Notes: generated by a model not told the origin, from the letters alone. 64,000 bases of DNA from CBDAKK01 sp965196605 (GCA_965196605.1 CBDAKK010000008.1:1-64000), one strand, 5' to 3'. Positions 7,253 through 16,420 are shown, numbered from the stretch's first letter. Translations and numbers: made by a program.

Positions 7253-9418
7253 ATGAGTAATTTTACGGCAAGTGTAACGCTTAAGTTTATCGACTCGTTT
7301 TCTTCCTCAATGGCGAGAGCTGCGGGCAAAGCGAGGGCGGCACTTGGGAGCGTGAAGCGTTCGGTAAACGCATTTAAGAGCGAGAACTTGTTGCAAACAT
7401 CGGCGAACTTATCGTTGGTCTCGGGACACGTAGCGGGCATGGCACGCAGTGTGGGTGCTGCGACAAATGCGATGAGCGGGGAAGCGAGCGAGTTCGAAAG
7501 CTCGCTCGCTGCGGTACGCTCGTCTCTTGCGATGAGTGTTGGCGCAGGCAAGGAGATGGACAGAGCGTACAACGAGCTTGCAAAATCAGCAAAGGCGTGG
7601 AGCAGCGGACACGCAGAGAGTGCAAGCGAATACGCGCAAACAAGTTATTTGATGTTATCCGCTGGGCTTGATACCAAGAGCGCGATAGAAGGGACGAACG
7701 CATCGTTGTTATTAGCAAAAGCAACAATGGGCAGTAGTGCGGAGGCGGGAAACCTGCTTGCAACAGCGTACAACAACATGAGCCGAGATGGCGAGAGTGC
7801 GCAAGGTGCTATGAGCCGACTTTCTGATGTTATAGCCAAGACGCAAGGAATGTTTCAAATAGCAAATTTAAACCAGTTAGGCGAAGGGCTTAAGTATGCG
7901 GTGGCTGCAGCGAAACCAGCGGGCATGCAAATGGAGCAGGTTGCTACGATTGTAGGAGCTTTGAATAGCGCGGGCTTGCAAGGCAGCCAGGCAGGCACAG
8001 CGTTTGCTGCAACGTTACGGAACATAGACAAGGCGGGCAAACAACTGGGTTTTGAGGTTGCGTATGACAAGTCAGGCGGACTTAATCTTATTGCGACACT
8101 AGAAAATATAAACAGAAAATTTGGGGATGTGGAAACACGCACCGTAGAACAACGCCAAGCGTTGCAGAGAACATTCGGAGACGAAGGGGTGAGGGCTATA
8201 AACTTACTCGGCGGGTCGTTAGATACTCTTAAAAACAGTTATAAAGAGATACAGAATGCCAGTGGCACCACGGGCATTATGGCAGGCGAAATGGCAGATA
8301 CCTACGCCCAGAAGATGCAAGTTGCAACAAACAGAGTAAAAAATTTCCAAGCAAGTTTGGGAGTGGGAGCAAATGCGGTTCGGCTATTTGGTATGGAAAT
8401 GCTTGGTGGCGTAGCCGGGTTTGCAGGCTGGGTAGCACAGGGAAGCGAAGCGGGGAACGTACTTATGAACATTGCGGGTGGTGCGATGCAGGTTACGGGT
8501 AGTTTGTTTTCTGTGGGCAGTAGTGCATTGTCGTCTCTTACGGGCTTAGCGAGTTTTATGATGATAGCCGATAAGTTTCCGATTGTGGGTATGTTGGGTT
8601 CTAAGATAGGTGGGCTTGCCAAGGGTGTATTGGGACTTGGGAAAAGCATCATAGGATTACTTCCGACACTTGGCACATGGATAGCAGGTGTGTGGTCGGC
8701 GGCGGTGGCACATATTATAGCCCTTGCTCCTATATACAAAATAATTGCTGTGGTTGCGTTAGTTGGTGCTGGTCTCGCATTATTGGCAAAACACTGGGAC
8801 GTTGTTAGTTCATTCATGAAAAAAGTGGTAGTCGGTGCATTTGAGGGCGTGAAGAGTGCAGTGAACTGGGTATATACCACGTTCATGAAATTGCTTGATA
8901 ATCCGTTTATAGTAGGGGCGAGCATGTTGTTTGCTCCGTTTATTACGATACCTGCATTGATAATAAAACACTGGGAGCCGATAAAAGCATTTTTTGCAAA
9001 GTTGCTTGGAGGAGTAGGCAAAGTATTTTCAGCAGTCGGGAAATTTTTTGGAGCCACCAAAGGTGAAAGCATTACTGGGAATACGAACATAGCGGGGATA
9101 CAAAGTGGAGCAGGGACGCACATACCAATCGCAGGAGCGCGGGCGATGGGTGGACCTGTAAAGGCGGGGCTTATATATGAAGTTGGTGAGAATGGACGAG
9201 AATTCTTCACGCCTAATAGAGATGGATATATTGTGCCAAACCACGCAATAGGACGAGGCGGCACTCATGGCACTGCAATACAGGCAGGCAGAGAAAAACC
9301 CACGCAAAACGTGAATATCACCATTGCGAAAGTAGCGCTTGATGCACCGAAGAACATTGGACATTTTATGCAGCTTCTAGCTGAATTTGCAAGAGAGGTT
9401 GGGTATGCCAACGCTTAA
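7253..9418 (+). CDS. Tail tape measure protein (TP901-type core)
   Basis: 721 residues. The first ~350 residues are helical, with small-residue-rich repeats and the TP901-like core (AESASEYAQTSYLMLSAGLD, GLQGSQAGTAFAATLRNIDK, QRTFGDEGVRAINLL). The middle (about 380-560) contains several hydrophobic segments. The C-terminus has the common FTPNRDGYIVPNHAIGRGG motif. It sets tail length and is ejected during infection. It is followed by a gene whose start lies within its last codons. Confidence 0.9.
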   Translation: MSNFTASVTLKFIDSFSSSMARAAGKARAALGSVKRSVNAFKSENLLQTSANLSLVSGHVAGMARSVGAATNAMSGEASEFESSLAAVRSSLAMSVGAGKEMDRAYNELAKSAKAWSSGHAESASEYAQTSYLMLSAGLDTKSAIEGTNASLLLAKATMGSSAEAGNLLATAYNNMSRDGESAQGAMSRLSDVIAKTQGMFQIANLNQLGEGLKYAVAAAKPAGMQMEQVATIVGALNSAGLQGSQAGTAFAATLRNIDKAGKQLGFEVAYDKSGGLNLIATLENINRKFGDVETRTVEQRQALQRTFGDEGVRAINLLGGSLDTLKNSYKEIQNASGTTGIMAGEMADTYAQKMQVATNRVKNFQASLGVGANAVRLFGMEMLGGVAGFAGWVAQGSEAGNVLMNIAGGAMQVTGSLFSVGSSALSSLTGLASFMMIADKFPIVGMLGSKIGGLAKGVLGLGKSIIGLLPTLGTWIAGVWSAAVAHIIALAPIYKIIAVVALVGAGLALLAKHWDVVSSFMKKVVVGAFEGVKSAVNWVYTTFMKLLDNPFIVGASMLFAPFITIPALIIKHWEPIKAFFAKLLGGVGKVFSAVGKFFGATKGESITGNTNIAGIQSGAGTHIPIAGARAMGGPVKAGLIYEVGENGREFFTPNRDGYIVPNHAIGRGGTHGTAIQAGREKPTQNVNITIAKVALDAPKNIGHFMQLLAEFAREVGYANA

Positions 9419-9947
9419 AGTGAACGAGCGAGGCGTGCTTATTGTCGATGGTGTACAAATAAGTGGTGTCGTAGAGAGCTATGAAATAGGCGGAGCTATG
9501 CGTATGGAGCGAGAAGCAAGCGACAGCACATCGGGCAAGACTGCAGTATTTAATGGCTACGATGACATGAGTTTGACGCTTACCGTTACGCTTCATTCAT
9601 CAGAGCGGTATGAGGCGGTGCGCGTACTCGGTGATGCGTTTAAGAAATTAGAAGGAGCGTTGCCTGCGGTGTACACACTAGATTTTGCGTTAGCAAAATC
9701 GATGAATTATAAGACGGCGATAGTGAAGAAAATAACTATGAGTCAAGCAAAAATGGGTGAAGTTATTAGTGCCACGGTGGTGCTTGAAGAGACAAACCCT
9801 GTGATAAAAGAAGTGCAAGCCCAGCGGGGACGAGAAGTGAACGAGAGAAAAACAAAAGAGGCGCAGATTGATAACGAGGTTGCACTTACGCAGGATGAGG
9901 ACAGAAAGCTACTTGAGAAAGCGAGGAGCGTGTATGGGTATGTTTGA
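9405..9947 (+). CDS. Putative baseplate/tail-tube-like protein after the tape measure
   Basis: 180 residues. The ATG at 9405 lies inside the tape measure's last codons and is preferred to the in-frame codon at 9387. The N-terminal ~120 residues look strand-rich (VNERGVLIVDGVQISGVVES, DDMSLTLTVTLHSSERYEA); the C-terminus is a charged helix. In Mu this position holds N (gp43) and the hub P (gp44), which are much larger. This single small gene may stand in for one or both, but I do not recognise the family. It overlaps the next gene by 14 bases. Confidence 0.6.
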   Translation: MPTLKVNERGVLIVDGVQISGVVESYEIGGAMRMEREASDSTSGKTAVFNGYDDMSLTLTVTLHSSERYEAVRVLGDAFKKLEGALPAVYTLDFALAKSMNYKTAIVKKITMSQAKMGEVISATVVLEETNPVIKEVQAQRGREVNERKTKEAQIDNEVALTQDEDRKLLEKARSVYGYV

Positions 9948-10464
9948 GCAGATACGAAGAAAAATACTTGCAAGCGTAGCGTTTGCCTCTCTTATGAGAA
10001 TAGACGAAGTGCGTATAACACAAGGCGAAGGGAGGTATGTTGCAGATGGCGAGATACTCAAGCCGCTGACGCTCGAGAACACGGGAAGCGTGCTTGAAGA
10101 CGTGCCGATATGTCTTCCGTTTGCACATAGTGGCGGTGGATTGTTTGGAATGAGTAAACGCAACGAGATTGCGGTGGTGCAGTACATAGAAGGGCATCGA
10201 GCGTTTCCGGTAGTAACGGGATTTTGGACACAGTTATACGCAGGTGCCTGCGATGACAAAGCGGTGGTAAGTCTGCATGCGGGAGATGGTAAACTACGAG
10301 TTGCAAACGCACAGGCGAGTTTGTATGGCATCTTGAAAAAAGTACTTCAGGCTTTGAAGGGCTTAAAGACACAAGGCGGACCGAGTAACCAAGTCATAAG
10401 TCCTGACACTATTGCACTATTAGAAACAGAACAACAAAAACTAGCGCAGTTATTTGTGGAATGA
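9934..10464 (+). CDS. Mu gp45-like tail spike / baseplate OB-fold protein
   Basis: 176 residues. ATG at 9934 has GAGGAG about five bases upstream, favouring it over the in-frame codon at 9868. The segment LEDVPICLPFAHSGGGLFG followed by KRNEIAVVQYIEGHRAFPVV resembles the OB-fold plus strand region of gp45/gpV-type central spikes. The short C-terminal part is helical. The expected role is the membrane-piercing tip of the contractile tail. Confidence 0.65.
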   Translation: MGMFEQIRRKILASVAFASLMRIDEVRITQGEGRYVADGEILKPLTLENTGSVLEDVPICLPFAHSGGGLFGMSKRNEIAVVQYIEGHRAFPVVTGFWTQLYAGACDDKAVVSLHAGDGKLRVANAQASLYGILKKVLQALKGLKTQGGPSNQVISPDTIALLETEQQKLAQLFVE

Positions 10465-10494
10465 CATTCATAGAGCAAAAGGAGGGAGATAAAA

Positions 10495-10779
10495 ATGTTT
10501 GATAAACACAGCATTAAAACACTGGTTAAAAGTCGTTTGCAAAGTATTTCTACGGAAGTAGAAACGAAGTTCAAAGATGGCAAGCACACCACGAGCGATG
10601 AGATAGATGAAAAGATAGCCATCGCAATAGCAGATGCGTTTGAGCATTTTGTAAAGACAGTACAGGTACAAATGCCAACGCAAACATTGGTAGCACCGGG
10701 GCAGGTTACGCTTGCTAACGGTGGCGGGCCTGCCATTGGCACGGTTCTCGTGCCACAAAACACGGGGAACATTGTATGA
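10495..10779 (+). CDS. Small baseplate-region protein, unknown
   Basis: 94 residues with a strong ribosome binding site (AGGAGG) before ATG 10495. The first 60 residues are an amphipathic helix region; the last 30 are Gly/Pro/Val-rich (TLANGGGPAIGTVLVPQNTG). I do not recognise the family. It overlaps the next gene by four bases (ATGA), so it belongs to the baseplate operon and may be a structural adapter or spike-tip-like piece. Confidence 0.6.
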   Translation: MFDKHSIKTLVKSRLQSISTEVETKFKDGKHTTSDEIDEKIAIAIADAFEHFVKTVQVQMPTQTLVAPGQVTLANGGGPAIGTVLVPQNTGNIV

Positions 10780-11132
10780 GTAGCGATAAGGACATGCGAG
10801 TTGGAGGGGACGCAGATATTGTGTTTACCGATGGACTTCATGGCTCTGATGTAGAGATAGTCGAAGGTGCGTCACTTGTGGCACAGGATGTTACGCGGAT
10901 GATACGCATGGTACGTGGGGGCGTGCCGTGGGATAACAACGCTGGCTCGCAGATTTTAGAGCGTGTGAATACACCTATGGACAGTGCGTTTATAGAAAGC
11001 GAGTTGTTTCGCATTGTAAGAGCAGATGCACGTATTGACCAGGAGAGTTTTTTCATTGAAACCAAAGAAAATAAAACAGTGTTGAAATTTAGAGTGTTGG
11101 GAGAGAGCAGGGAACAGGAGGTGATGGTGTGA
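10776..11132 (+). CDS. Mu gp46-like / gp25-like baseplate wedge protein
   Basis: 118 residues of the gp25/gpW-like baseplate wedge group. Typical are the N-terminal acidic stretch DMRVGGDADIVFTDGLHG, then EGASLVAQDVTRMIRMVRGG with a VPWDNNAGSQIL element. It overlaps the preceding and following genes by four bases each, and its partner is the baseplate J protein that follows, as in Mu gp46-gp47. Confidence 0.8.
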   Translation: MSSDKDMRVGGDADIVFTDGLHGSDVEIVEGASLVAQDVTRMIRMVRGGVPWDNNAGSQILERVNTPMDSAFIESELFRIVRADARIDQESFFIETKENKTVLKFRVLGESREQEVMV

Positions 11133-12217
11133 GTAAAACAATAAAAACATTGTTAGATAAAAAAGACAGTCAGATAGAAGCGGAGGTTGTGAAGATAGCA
11201 GAGCAAGAACTCGGGGTTTCGAAGTTTCGCTCGCAAGGAGTATTGGCAGGGTTGGTCTATACATTCGCCCGGGTTATTGCGTGGGTGTATAAAACGTTCT
11301 TAACACCGCTTGCCACACAAGTCTCGCTTGATAGTGCAAGTGCAACATTTTTAGATACATGGGGCGTGATGCTTGGGGTGATACGCAAAGAACCGACCAC
11401 AGCACGAGGCAGAGCGGTTGTGCGCGTGAACACCAGCATCACTATTCCAAAAGACAGTGTGCTGACGATTTCGGGAAATAACCTGCAATTTGTGGTTGTA
11501 GAGACATACGAAAATATAGATTCGAATAAAGACGTAGAGATAGTGATAGAGGCGACTGAAGCGGGCGCTGTTGGAAACGTGGAGAGCGTATCGGGTGCGA
11601 GACTTAATTTCGTATCGCGTACGATGTGGAAAAGTATTGAGCGTGTGAGTATTCCGAGGGGGTGGAACAGTGGGGAGCGTGGACGCATGGGTACCGACAG
11701 AGAAGGAGATGAGACCTACCGAGCGAGGATAAAAGCAAAGTGGCTCCGCTCTGCAACAGGCGATGTGCCACTACTTTACAAAGCAGAGTCACAGGGCATA
11801 GATGGCGTTAGAGAAGCAAAAGTGTTTCGTGCGCCCAGTGGGTTTGGGTCAGTGCGCGTGGTGCTACGCGGTGCAAACAATACGCAAGTCGGTACTGATA
11901 TAGTGACAAAGGTGCGTGCTCGACTCGATACAGTGGGGCTTATAGGGCGAAATACGGTAGTCGATACCGTAGGATTCGCCCCTCTTACCGTCAGTTGTAC
12001 CTATGCAGGTACACTTACGGAAACAGAAGCAAAAAAAAGAATAACCGACTATTTTTATTCGCTTGGCATTGGCACGCGCTATACCATGCAAGATTTATAC
12101 AACTTGTTTGACGACCAAGATGCCATTCAGTTTACCACGCCAACGGCAAGCGATAAGACGCTTGGCAATGATGGTGTATACAAACTTACAAGCGTGAGGG
12201 CAACCAAGAAGGTGTAG
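11129..12217 (+). CDS. Baseplate J-like protein (Mu gp47-like)
   Basis: 362 residues, baseplate wedge J/gp47 family. The GTG start at 11129 overlaps the preceding stop. Features are an N-terminal helical region, the LDTWGVMLGVIRKEPTTARG element, a central strand-rich domain around AGAVGNVESVSGARLNFV, and the typical DETYRARIKAKWLRSATGD motif. It builds the hexagonal baseplate with gp46 and gp48. Confidence 0.88.
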   Translation: MSKTIKTLLDKKDSQIEAEVVKIAEQELGVSKFRSQGVLAGLVYTFARVIAWVYKTFLTPLATQVSLDSASATFLDTWGVMLGVIRKEPTTARGRAVVRVNTSITIPKDSVLTISGNNLQFVVVETYENIDSNKDVEIVIEATEAGAVGNVESVSGARLNFVSRTMWKSIERVSIPRGWNSGERGRMGTDREGDETYRARIKAKWLRSATGDVPLLYKAESQGIDGVREAKVFRAPSGFGSVRVVLRGANNTQVGTDIVTKVRARLDTVGLIGRNTVVDTVGFAPLTVSCTYAGTLTETEAKKRITDYFYSLGIGTRYTMQDLYNLFDDQDAIQFTTPTASDKTLGNDGVYKLTSVRATKKV

Positions 12218-12221
12218 TGTA

Positions 12222-12800
12222 ATGGCGTTTGAAAAATTTGTAGAAAAACAGATAGAAAAAAGCTCGTATGAAGGAGACCGGAAGAAAATACAGCTCGGCC
12301 GGTTGTATTCGGTGATGCGAGTATTGTGTGCAGTTGTAGCAAGCGATACACGAGATGTGTTTCGAGCATTTTTCCCCGCGTTGGGTACTCGCACTTTTAT
12401 GGACAGACACGCTAAAGCATTAGCGTTACCACACATTAAAAACGAAAGTGACAAAAGTTTGAGAGACCGCCTTACTGTTGCAACGCATACGATGACCTAT
12501 CTCGGTACGCGCCAAGCATTCACTCAGTTTATGGAGAGTAATTTTAAGAGTAGGTGCCGCGTCATTGAAATGCCGAAGAATGCGTTTACTGTAGGACACC
12601 TACCCTATGGCACGCCCATTGGCACTGGCATAATTATGGCTGGCGAAGGACTCTATGTGTACGTGCAAAACATTACGGCAGAGGAACGCATTGAGCTTGA
12701 AAGTTACCTAGAGACCAACACCCCGCCCGATGTAGGCTTTGTTATTTTTAATGAAAACACGAAAAAATCACATACAAACACAGGAGATAGAAACTTATGA
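12222..12800 (+). CDS. Mu gp48-like baseplate/tail protein
   Basis: 192 residues in the gp48 position between the J protein and the fibre. It has an N-terminal FEKFVEKQIEKSSYEGDRKK helix, a MDRHAKALALPHIKNESDKS segment that fits the tail protein I/gp48 pattern, and C-terminal strands ending near residue 175. It probably connects baseplate to fibres. It overlaps the fibre gene by four bases (ATGA). Confidence 0.7.
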   Translation: MAFEKFVEKQIEKSSYEGDRKKIQLGRLYSVMRVLCAVVASDTRDVFRAFFPALGTRTFMDRHAKALALPHIKNESDKSLRDRLTVATHTMTYLGTRQAFTQFMESNFKSRCRVIEMPKNAFTVGHLPYGTPIGTGIIMAGEGLYVYVQNITAEERIELESYLETNTPPDVGFVIFNENTKKSHTNTGDRNL

Positions 12801-13771
12801 AAAAACATCATTTTTACGAAGGTATGACACCTACCCCCAACGACTTCGATATACTTCAGCAGAATACCGAGGATGCGCTACATGAGAGTACGCACGCTAT
12901 CACAGGCACGGGTGTACTCTCGGGGCTAACCGTGAGCATGGATGGCGCGGGGAAGGTTGTCATTAGTGCGGGAGATGCTGTTGCCCCTAATGGACAACGG
13001 CTCGCGCTCACCGCCAAGACTACAATAGATAAAAAAGACGGACTCGTGGTACTGCGTCACTCGGTTGTAGATACTACCACAACGCACGATATTCAACAAA
13101 AGCAAACATGGAAAACACGCGGGGATAAGACTACCGTGCATGTCGTTTTGTCTACGGACAAACAAGCCAATGATGTTGTCCTCGCACAAGTGAAAAACAA
13201 TACCATCGACCTTACACCCCGTGAATCTGCGCACGGATGGAATTCTCTTACCTCACTACGTCAGCAGTTAAAAAGTGAACTTATGGCTGAAATCACCAAA
13301 GCAAAAACCGAAGCACAAAACGCCATCACGCAAGCAAAGAAAGACGTACTAAATTCCGCCATTCCCATCGGCTTTATCTACACCCAGTTTCCAAACCAAC
13401 CTACTCCACAACAACTCTGGGGCAACACCATGACATGGCAAAACATCAGTAGTCAATACGCAGATTGCTTCTTTCGTGCCGAGGGTAGGGACAACGACTA
13501 TTATGGCGCAAAAAAATTTCAAACAGGAAAACAGACTGATGCTATTCGAGATTTTACATTTGCATTTAAGACAAATTTGGGATGGGGTTATGGCTCGCAA
13601 CAAAACATGAGCATTGTAGATCAAGGAGACGACTGGGGTTGGTCAGATGGCTCATCTAGAAGACACAGTGATAGAGTAGGATATAGATTTTCCGTATCTA
13701 CAGTAGTTACCACTGCAGCTGAAAATAGACCCGTAAATTACACCGTGCGTATTTGGAAACGCACTGCATAA
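12797..13771 (+). CDS. Tail fibre protein
   Basis: 324 residues. The N-terminal domain (about 1-150) resembles phage baseplate-attachment domains (MTPTPNDFDILQQNTEDALH, ITGTGVLSGLTVS). A helical stretch LKSELMAEITKAKTEAQNAI follows. The C-terminal domain carries IPIGFIYTQFPNQPTPQQLW and a Trp/Gly/Asp-rich tip (DDWGWSDGSSRRHSDRVGYR) typical of collar-type receptor-binding ends. It is short for a fibre. It lies where the base composition of the coding strand changes from G-rich to C-rich. Confidence 0.75.
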   Translation: MKKHHFYEGMTPTPNDFDILQQNTEDALHESTHAITGTGVLSGLTVSMDGAGKVVISAGDAVAPNGQRLALTAKTTIDKKDGLVVLRHSVVDTTTTHDIQQKQTWKTRGDKTTVHVVLSTDKQANDVVLAQVKNNTIDLTPRESAHGWNSLTSLRQQLKSELMAEITKAKTEAQNAITQAKKDVLNSAIPIGFIYTQFPNQPTPQQLWGNTMTWQNISSQYADCFFRAEGRDNDYYGAKKFQTGKQTDAIRDFTFAFKTNLGWGYGSQQNMSIVDQGDDWGWSDGSSRRHSDRVGYRFSVSTVVTTAAENRPVNYTVRIWKRTA

Positions 13772-13784
13772 AGGAGCACTAAAA

Positions 13785-14192
13785 ATGAGCACAAAAACAT
13801 ATTACGAACTAGACAAAAATGGACACATCATAGGGCAGTTTGATAGCCCACCACCCAAAGACTTAAGTCTTACCATAGCACACACCACACCGCCGCCGCA
13901 GGCCATGCTCAAGCCCTCATGGGTCGGCGATACCACCACAGGCACATGGGTAGACGCCGCCACGCGTGCAGAGCAGGAAGACTGTATTGACGGAGAAACT
14001 GACGCTGCCATTCAAAACTGGGCACGCGAAAAAGGCAAAAACGAAGCCTACTACATAAACTGCGGCATACGCGTGTGCATAAACAAAATCACGGATACCA
14101 CCAATATTGACTACCGCCACTACCACGAATACCGTGCATATGTAGACGCTCAAAAGAAACTTAGTAAAGCAAAAAAAGACGCGCTACCATAA
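13785..14192 (+). CDS. Fibre-associated protein, possibly tail fibre assembly
   Basis: 135 residues immediately after the fibre gene, AAGGAG before the ATG. The N-terminal part (YYELDKNGHIIGQFDSPPPK) resembles the short strand-rich start of fibre assembly or fibre tip proteins; the C-terminal half is charged and helical. A fibre chaperone role is inferred mainly from position. No clear family. Confidence 0.55.
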   Translation: MSTKTYYELDKNGHIIGQFDSPPPKDLSLTIAHTTPPPQAMLKPSWVGDTTTGTWVDAATRAEQEDCIDGETDAAIQNWAREKGKNEAYYINCGIRVCINKITDTTNIDYRHYHEYRAYVDAQKKLSKAKKDALP

Positions 14193-14366
14193 ACAAAAAA
14201 GTGGCAGCCTGCGGGTGTACCAGCACCCACTGGCGAGTATTGTAGAAGCATACTCACAGCCCCTATGTGGTGTTACAACACAACCCCACACACGGTAACA
14301 CTGCTACCACCATACTGTTATATCGGTGTGAGGCAGGTTACTATGTACGGAGTATTTGAACTTTTT

Positions 14367-15203
14367 ATGAAAACACCACTTACCTATTACGGAGGTAAAC
14401 AGTCTATGACACGCACCATCGTGCCACGACTGCACCCTCACACGTGCTATGTCGAGCCCTTCTGTGGCGGCGCGGCCGTCTTTTTCGCAAAAGAACCCGC
14501 GCCCATTGAAACACTCAATGACACCAACGCTGAAATTACAAACTTCTTTTCAGTCGTGCAAACAAAAAAACAGGAACTTACATCTCTTGTTGTAAGCACA
14601 TCTCATAGTCGCAGAGCTCACAGCGATGCTCGTGTTGTCTATCAGAACCCACACCTCTTTAACCCCGTAAAACGCGCATGGGCTGTGTGGGTCTTAGCGC
14701 ATCAATCATTCGCACACGACTTCCATGGTGCCTTCAGGTTCTCTCGCTCCGTGCGTAGCACAACAAGTAACGCACTCGCGCGCAAACGAGATACCTTCGA
14801 TGTCCACACACTCGCACAACGCATCAAGTATGTGCAGTTAGAATGTGACGATGCACTCACCATCATACAACGCTATGATACTCCGCACACGCTTTTCTAC
14901 TGCGACCCACCATACTTTAATGCACATATGGGACACTACGGAGGATACACCGAACAAGACTTTTACGCACTCCTGAAAAGTCTTAGTGCTATACAGGGAA
15001 CATTTCTCTTAAGTTCGTATCCCTCGGACACTCTGCAGAGTTTCACCTCAAAACACGGATGGTACACACAGTGTTCTCGGAGACGTATTGTTAATTCGCC
15101 TCAAGGTCATACTAAATCAAAGACCGAAGTACTTACCGCAAACTACAATACAGAGTTCATCGCACAAGAGTATGCACTCAAACCATGTGAGGTGGCTGCA
15201 TGA
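14367..15203 (+). CDS. D12-class N6-adenine DNA methyltransferase, first of a pair
   Basis: 278 residues with the ATG at 14367 (MKTPLTYYGGKQ); a longer in-frame start at 14265 is unlikely because the pair's second member begins at the equivalent residue. Motif X/I region YYGGKQSM, CYVEPFCGGAAVFF as the AdoMet-binding part, and the catalytic DPPY motif in LFYCDPPYFNAHMGHYGGY define a Dam/DpnIIA-like enzyme. It lies at the prophage right end, the position of mom in Mu, and overlaps its paralogue by four bases. No restriction enzyme accompanies it, so anti-restriction or regulation is the likely purpose (inference). Confidence 0.88.
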   Translation: MKTPLTYYGGKQSMTRTIVPRLHPHTCYVEPFCGGAAVFFAKEPAPIETLNDTNAEITNFFSVVQTKKQELTSLVVSTSHSRRAHSDARVVYQNPHLFNPVKRAWAVWVLAHQSFAHDFHGAFRFSRSVRSTTSNALARKRDTFDVHTLAQRIKYVQLECDDALTIIQRYDTPHTLFYCDPPYFNAHMGHYGGYTEQDFYALLKSLSAIQGTFLLSSYPSDTLQSFTSKHGWYTQCSRRRIVNSPQGHTKSKTEVLTANYNTEFIAQEYALKPCEVAA

Positions 15204-16024
15204 AGACGCCAGTGAGCTATTACGGAGGTAAGCAAAATCTCGTCAAAGAAATCGTCCCACTCCTACACCCACACACCTGTTACGTAGAACCCTTCTGCGG
15301 CGGTGCCGCTATCTTCTTCGCAAAGAAACCTTCAGAAATGGAAACACTTAACGACACAAACGGTGAGCTTATGAATTTCTACCGCATAGTACAGCAAGAC
15401 TTTGTCTCACTCGAAAAACAAATACAAATCACGCTTCACAGCCGTATGGCACACCACGATGCGCTTGTTACATACAACAACCCGCACCGCTTCTCGCCCC
15501 TTGAGCGTGCGTGGGCAGTGTGGGTTTTGTCTCAAGAATCGTTCTGCTCCATGCTTGATGGCTCTTTCGGATACGACATGAGCGGCACTACTGCCCGCAA
15601 AATAGCACGCAAACGCGATACATTCTCTTACCACTACGCACAGCGACTCCAGCATGTACAGCTCGAATGTACAGACGCGATTAAAATCATACGCACCTAC
15701 GACAGTCCTCATACTCTCTTTTACTGCGACCCACCGTATTACAACAGCGACTGTGGACACTATGACGGATACACCATAGAAGACTACACCGCACTCCTCA
15801 AGGCACTTAGTGTCATTGAGGGAAAATTCCTGTTAAGTTCTTATCCATCACCCGTGCTGGAAGAGTGCATACAGAAACACCGCTGGGATACAAAGCGCAT
15901 GAAATTCACGGTTTCTATAGGAACTGGTACTCGGGACAAGGAAAAAACCGAGGCGCTTACCGCAAATTACACACTGGAAAAACAATACGATTTAGTCGAT
16001 TTGATGCAGTTCCGAGAAGAGTGA
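15200..16024 (+). CDS. D12-class N6-adenine DNA methyltransferase, second of a pair
   Basis: 274 residues, clearly paralogous to the preceding gene over its whole length: MKTPVSYYGGKQNLVKE, CYVEPFCGGAAIFFAKKP and LFYCDPPYYNSDCGHYDGY are conserved. The central target-recognition part differs (SFCSMLDGSFGYDMSGTTAR versus SFAHDFHGAFRFSRSV), so the two may recognise different sites or strands of an asymmetric site. The start overlaps the previous stop (ATGA). It is the last prophage gene I can support. Confidence 0.88.
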   Translation: MKTPVSYYGGKQNLVKEIVPLLHPHTCYVEPFCGGAAIFFAKKPSEMETLNDTNGELMNFYRIVQQDFVSLEKQIQITLHSRMAHHDALVTYNNPHRFSPLERAWAVWVLSQESFCSMLDGSFGYDMSGTTARKIARKRDTFSYHYAQRLQHVQLECTDAIKIIRTYDSPHTLFYCDPPYYNSDCGHYDGYTIEDYTALLKALSVIEGKFLLSSYPSPVLEECIQKHRWDTKRMKFTVSIGTGTRDKEKTEALTANYTLEKQYDLVDLMQFREE

Positions 16025-16229
16025 CAAAATACACTCTATTACCCCCCCATTAAATCCCATCTAAAGACACGTTAAAACACATATAGACACTCTAAAATAC
16101 GGTATTTTCTCAATTCAACTGCAACTTTTTCTCAAATCACTTGCCCCCTACAGCACAAAGAGTTGTAGTATATAAAACTCATTTGTATATGCTACAACTC
16201 TAATTGCTTGGTTTATCTCATTTTTTTAG
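16025..16229. other. Prophage right end region, non-coding
   Basis: No gene is supported. It holds a C7 run (16041-16047), two similar stretches (AGACACGTTAAAAC and AGACACTCTAAAAT) that could be end-type transposase binding repeats, and a strong 15-bp inverted repeat at 16160-16200. The right prophage end should lie in or just beyond this stretch because a truncated host-like reading frame opens at 16230. The exact terminal CA and the target duplication cannot be fixed without the left end. Confidence 0.45.
16160..16200. repeat. Inverted repeat near the prophage right end
   Basis: GAGTTGTAGTATATA (16160-16174) and TATATGCTACAACTC (16186-16200) are inverted with one mismatch and an 11-nt spacer. 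There is no adjacent T-run long enough for a standard terminator. It could be a transposase or regulator site at the phage end. Confidence 0.6.
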
Positions 16230-16370
16230 CGGAATTTATCTCGCGCGGGTATAGCGGGACTCATGCTCTTTGCGCTCACGTTCATACGCAAAATGGAAGT
16301 GTTTTTTATTAAAAGACACCGAAAAAAGAAAAAGCGTCTTGCAGCACTTAAAACTGTAATAGAAGCTTAA
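16230..16370 (+). pseudogene. Possible 3' end of a host gene cut by the prophage
   Basis: A 46-codon open stretch without its own ribosome binding site, ending TAA at 16368. It encodes a short hydrophobic stretch (AGLMLFALTF) followed by a strongly basic helix (IKRHRKKKKRLAALKTVIEA), composition typical of a real protein C-terminus. The upstream stop at 16227 and neighbouring phage DNA suggest the gene's 5' part was separated by insertion. It could equally be a chance ORF. Confidence 0.35.
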
Positions 16371-16420
16371 AAGTATATCGCGCATTTATATTCAGTGGAG
16401 TTTTGCCGTTCTAGAATAAT

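Noticed and set aside
12797..14192. Diversity-generating retroelement with a variable fibre tip
   Set aside because: The fibre tip is aromatic- and Gly-rich as in many receptor-binding ends, but I saw no second template copy and no reverse transcriptase in the window.
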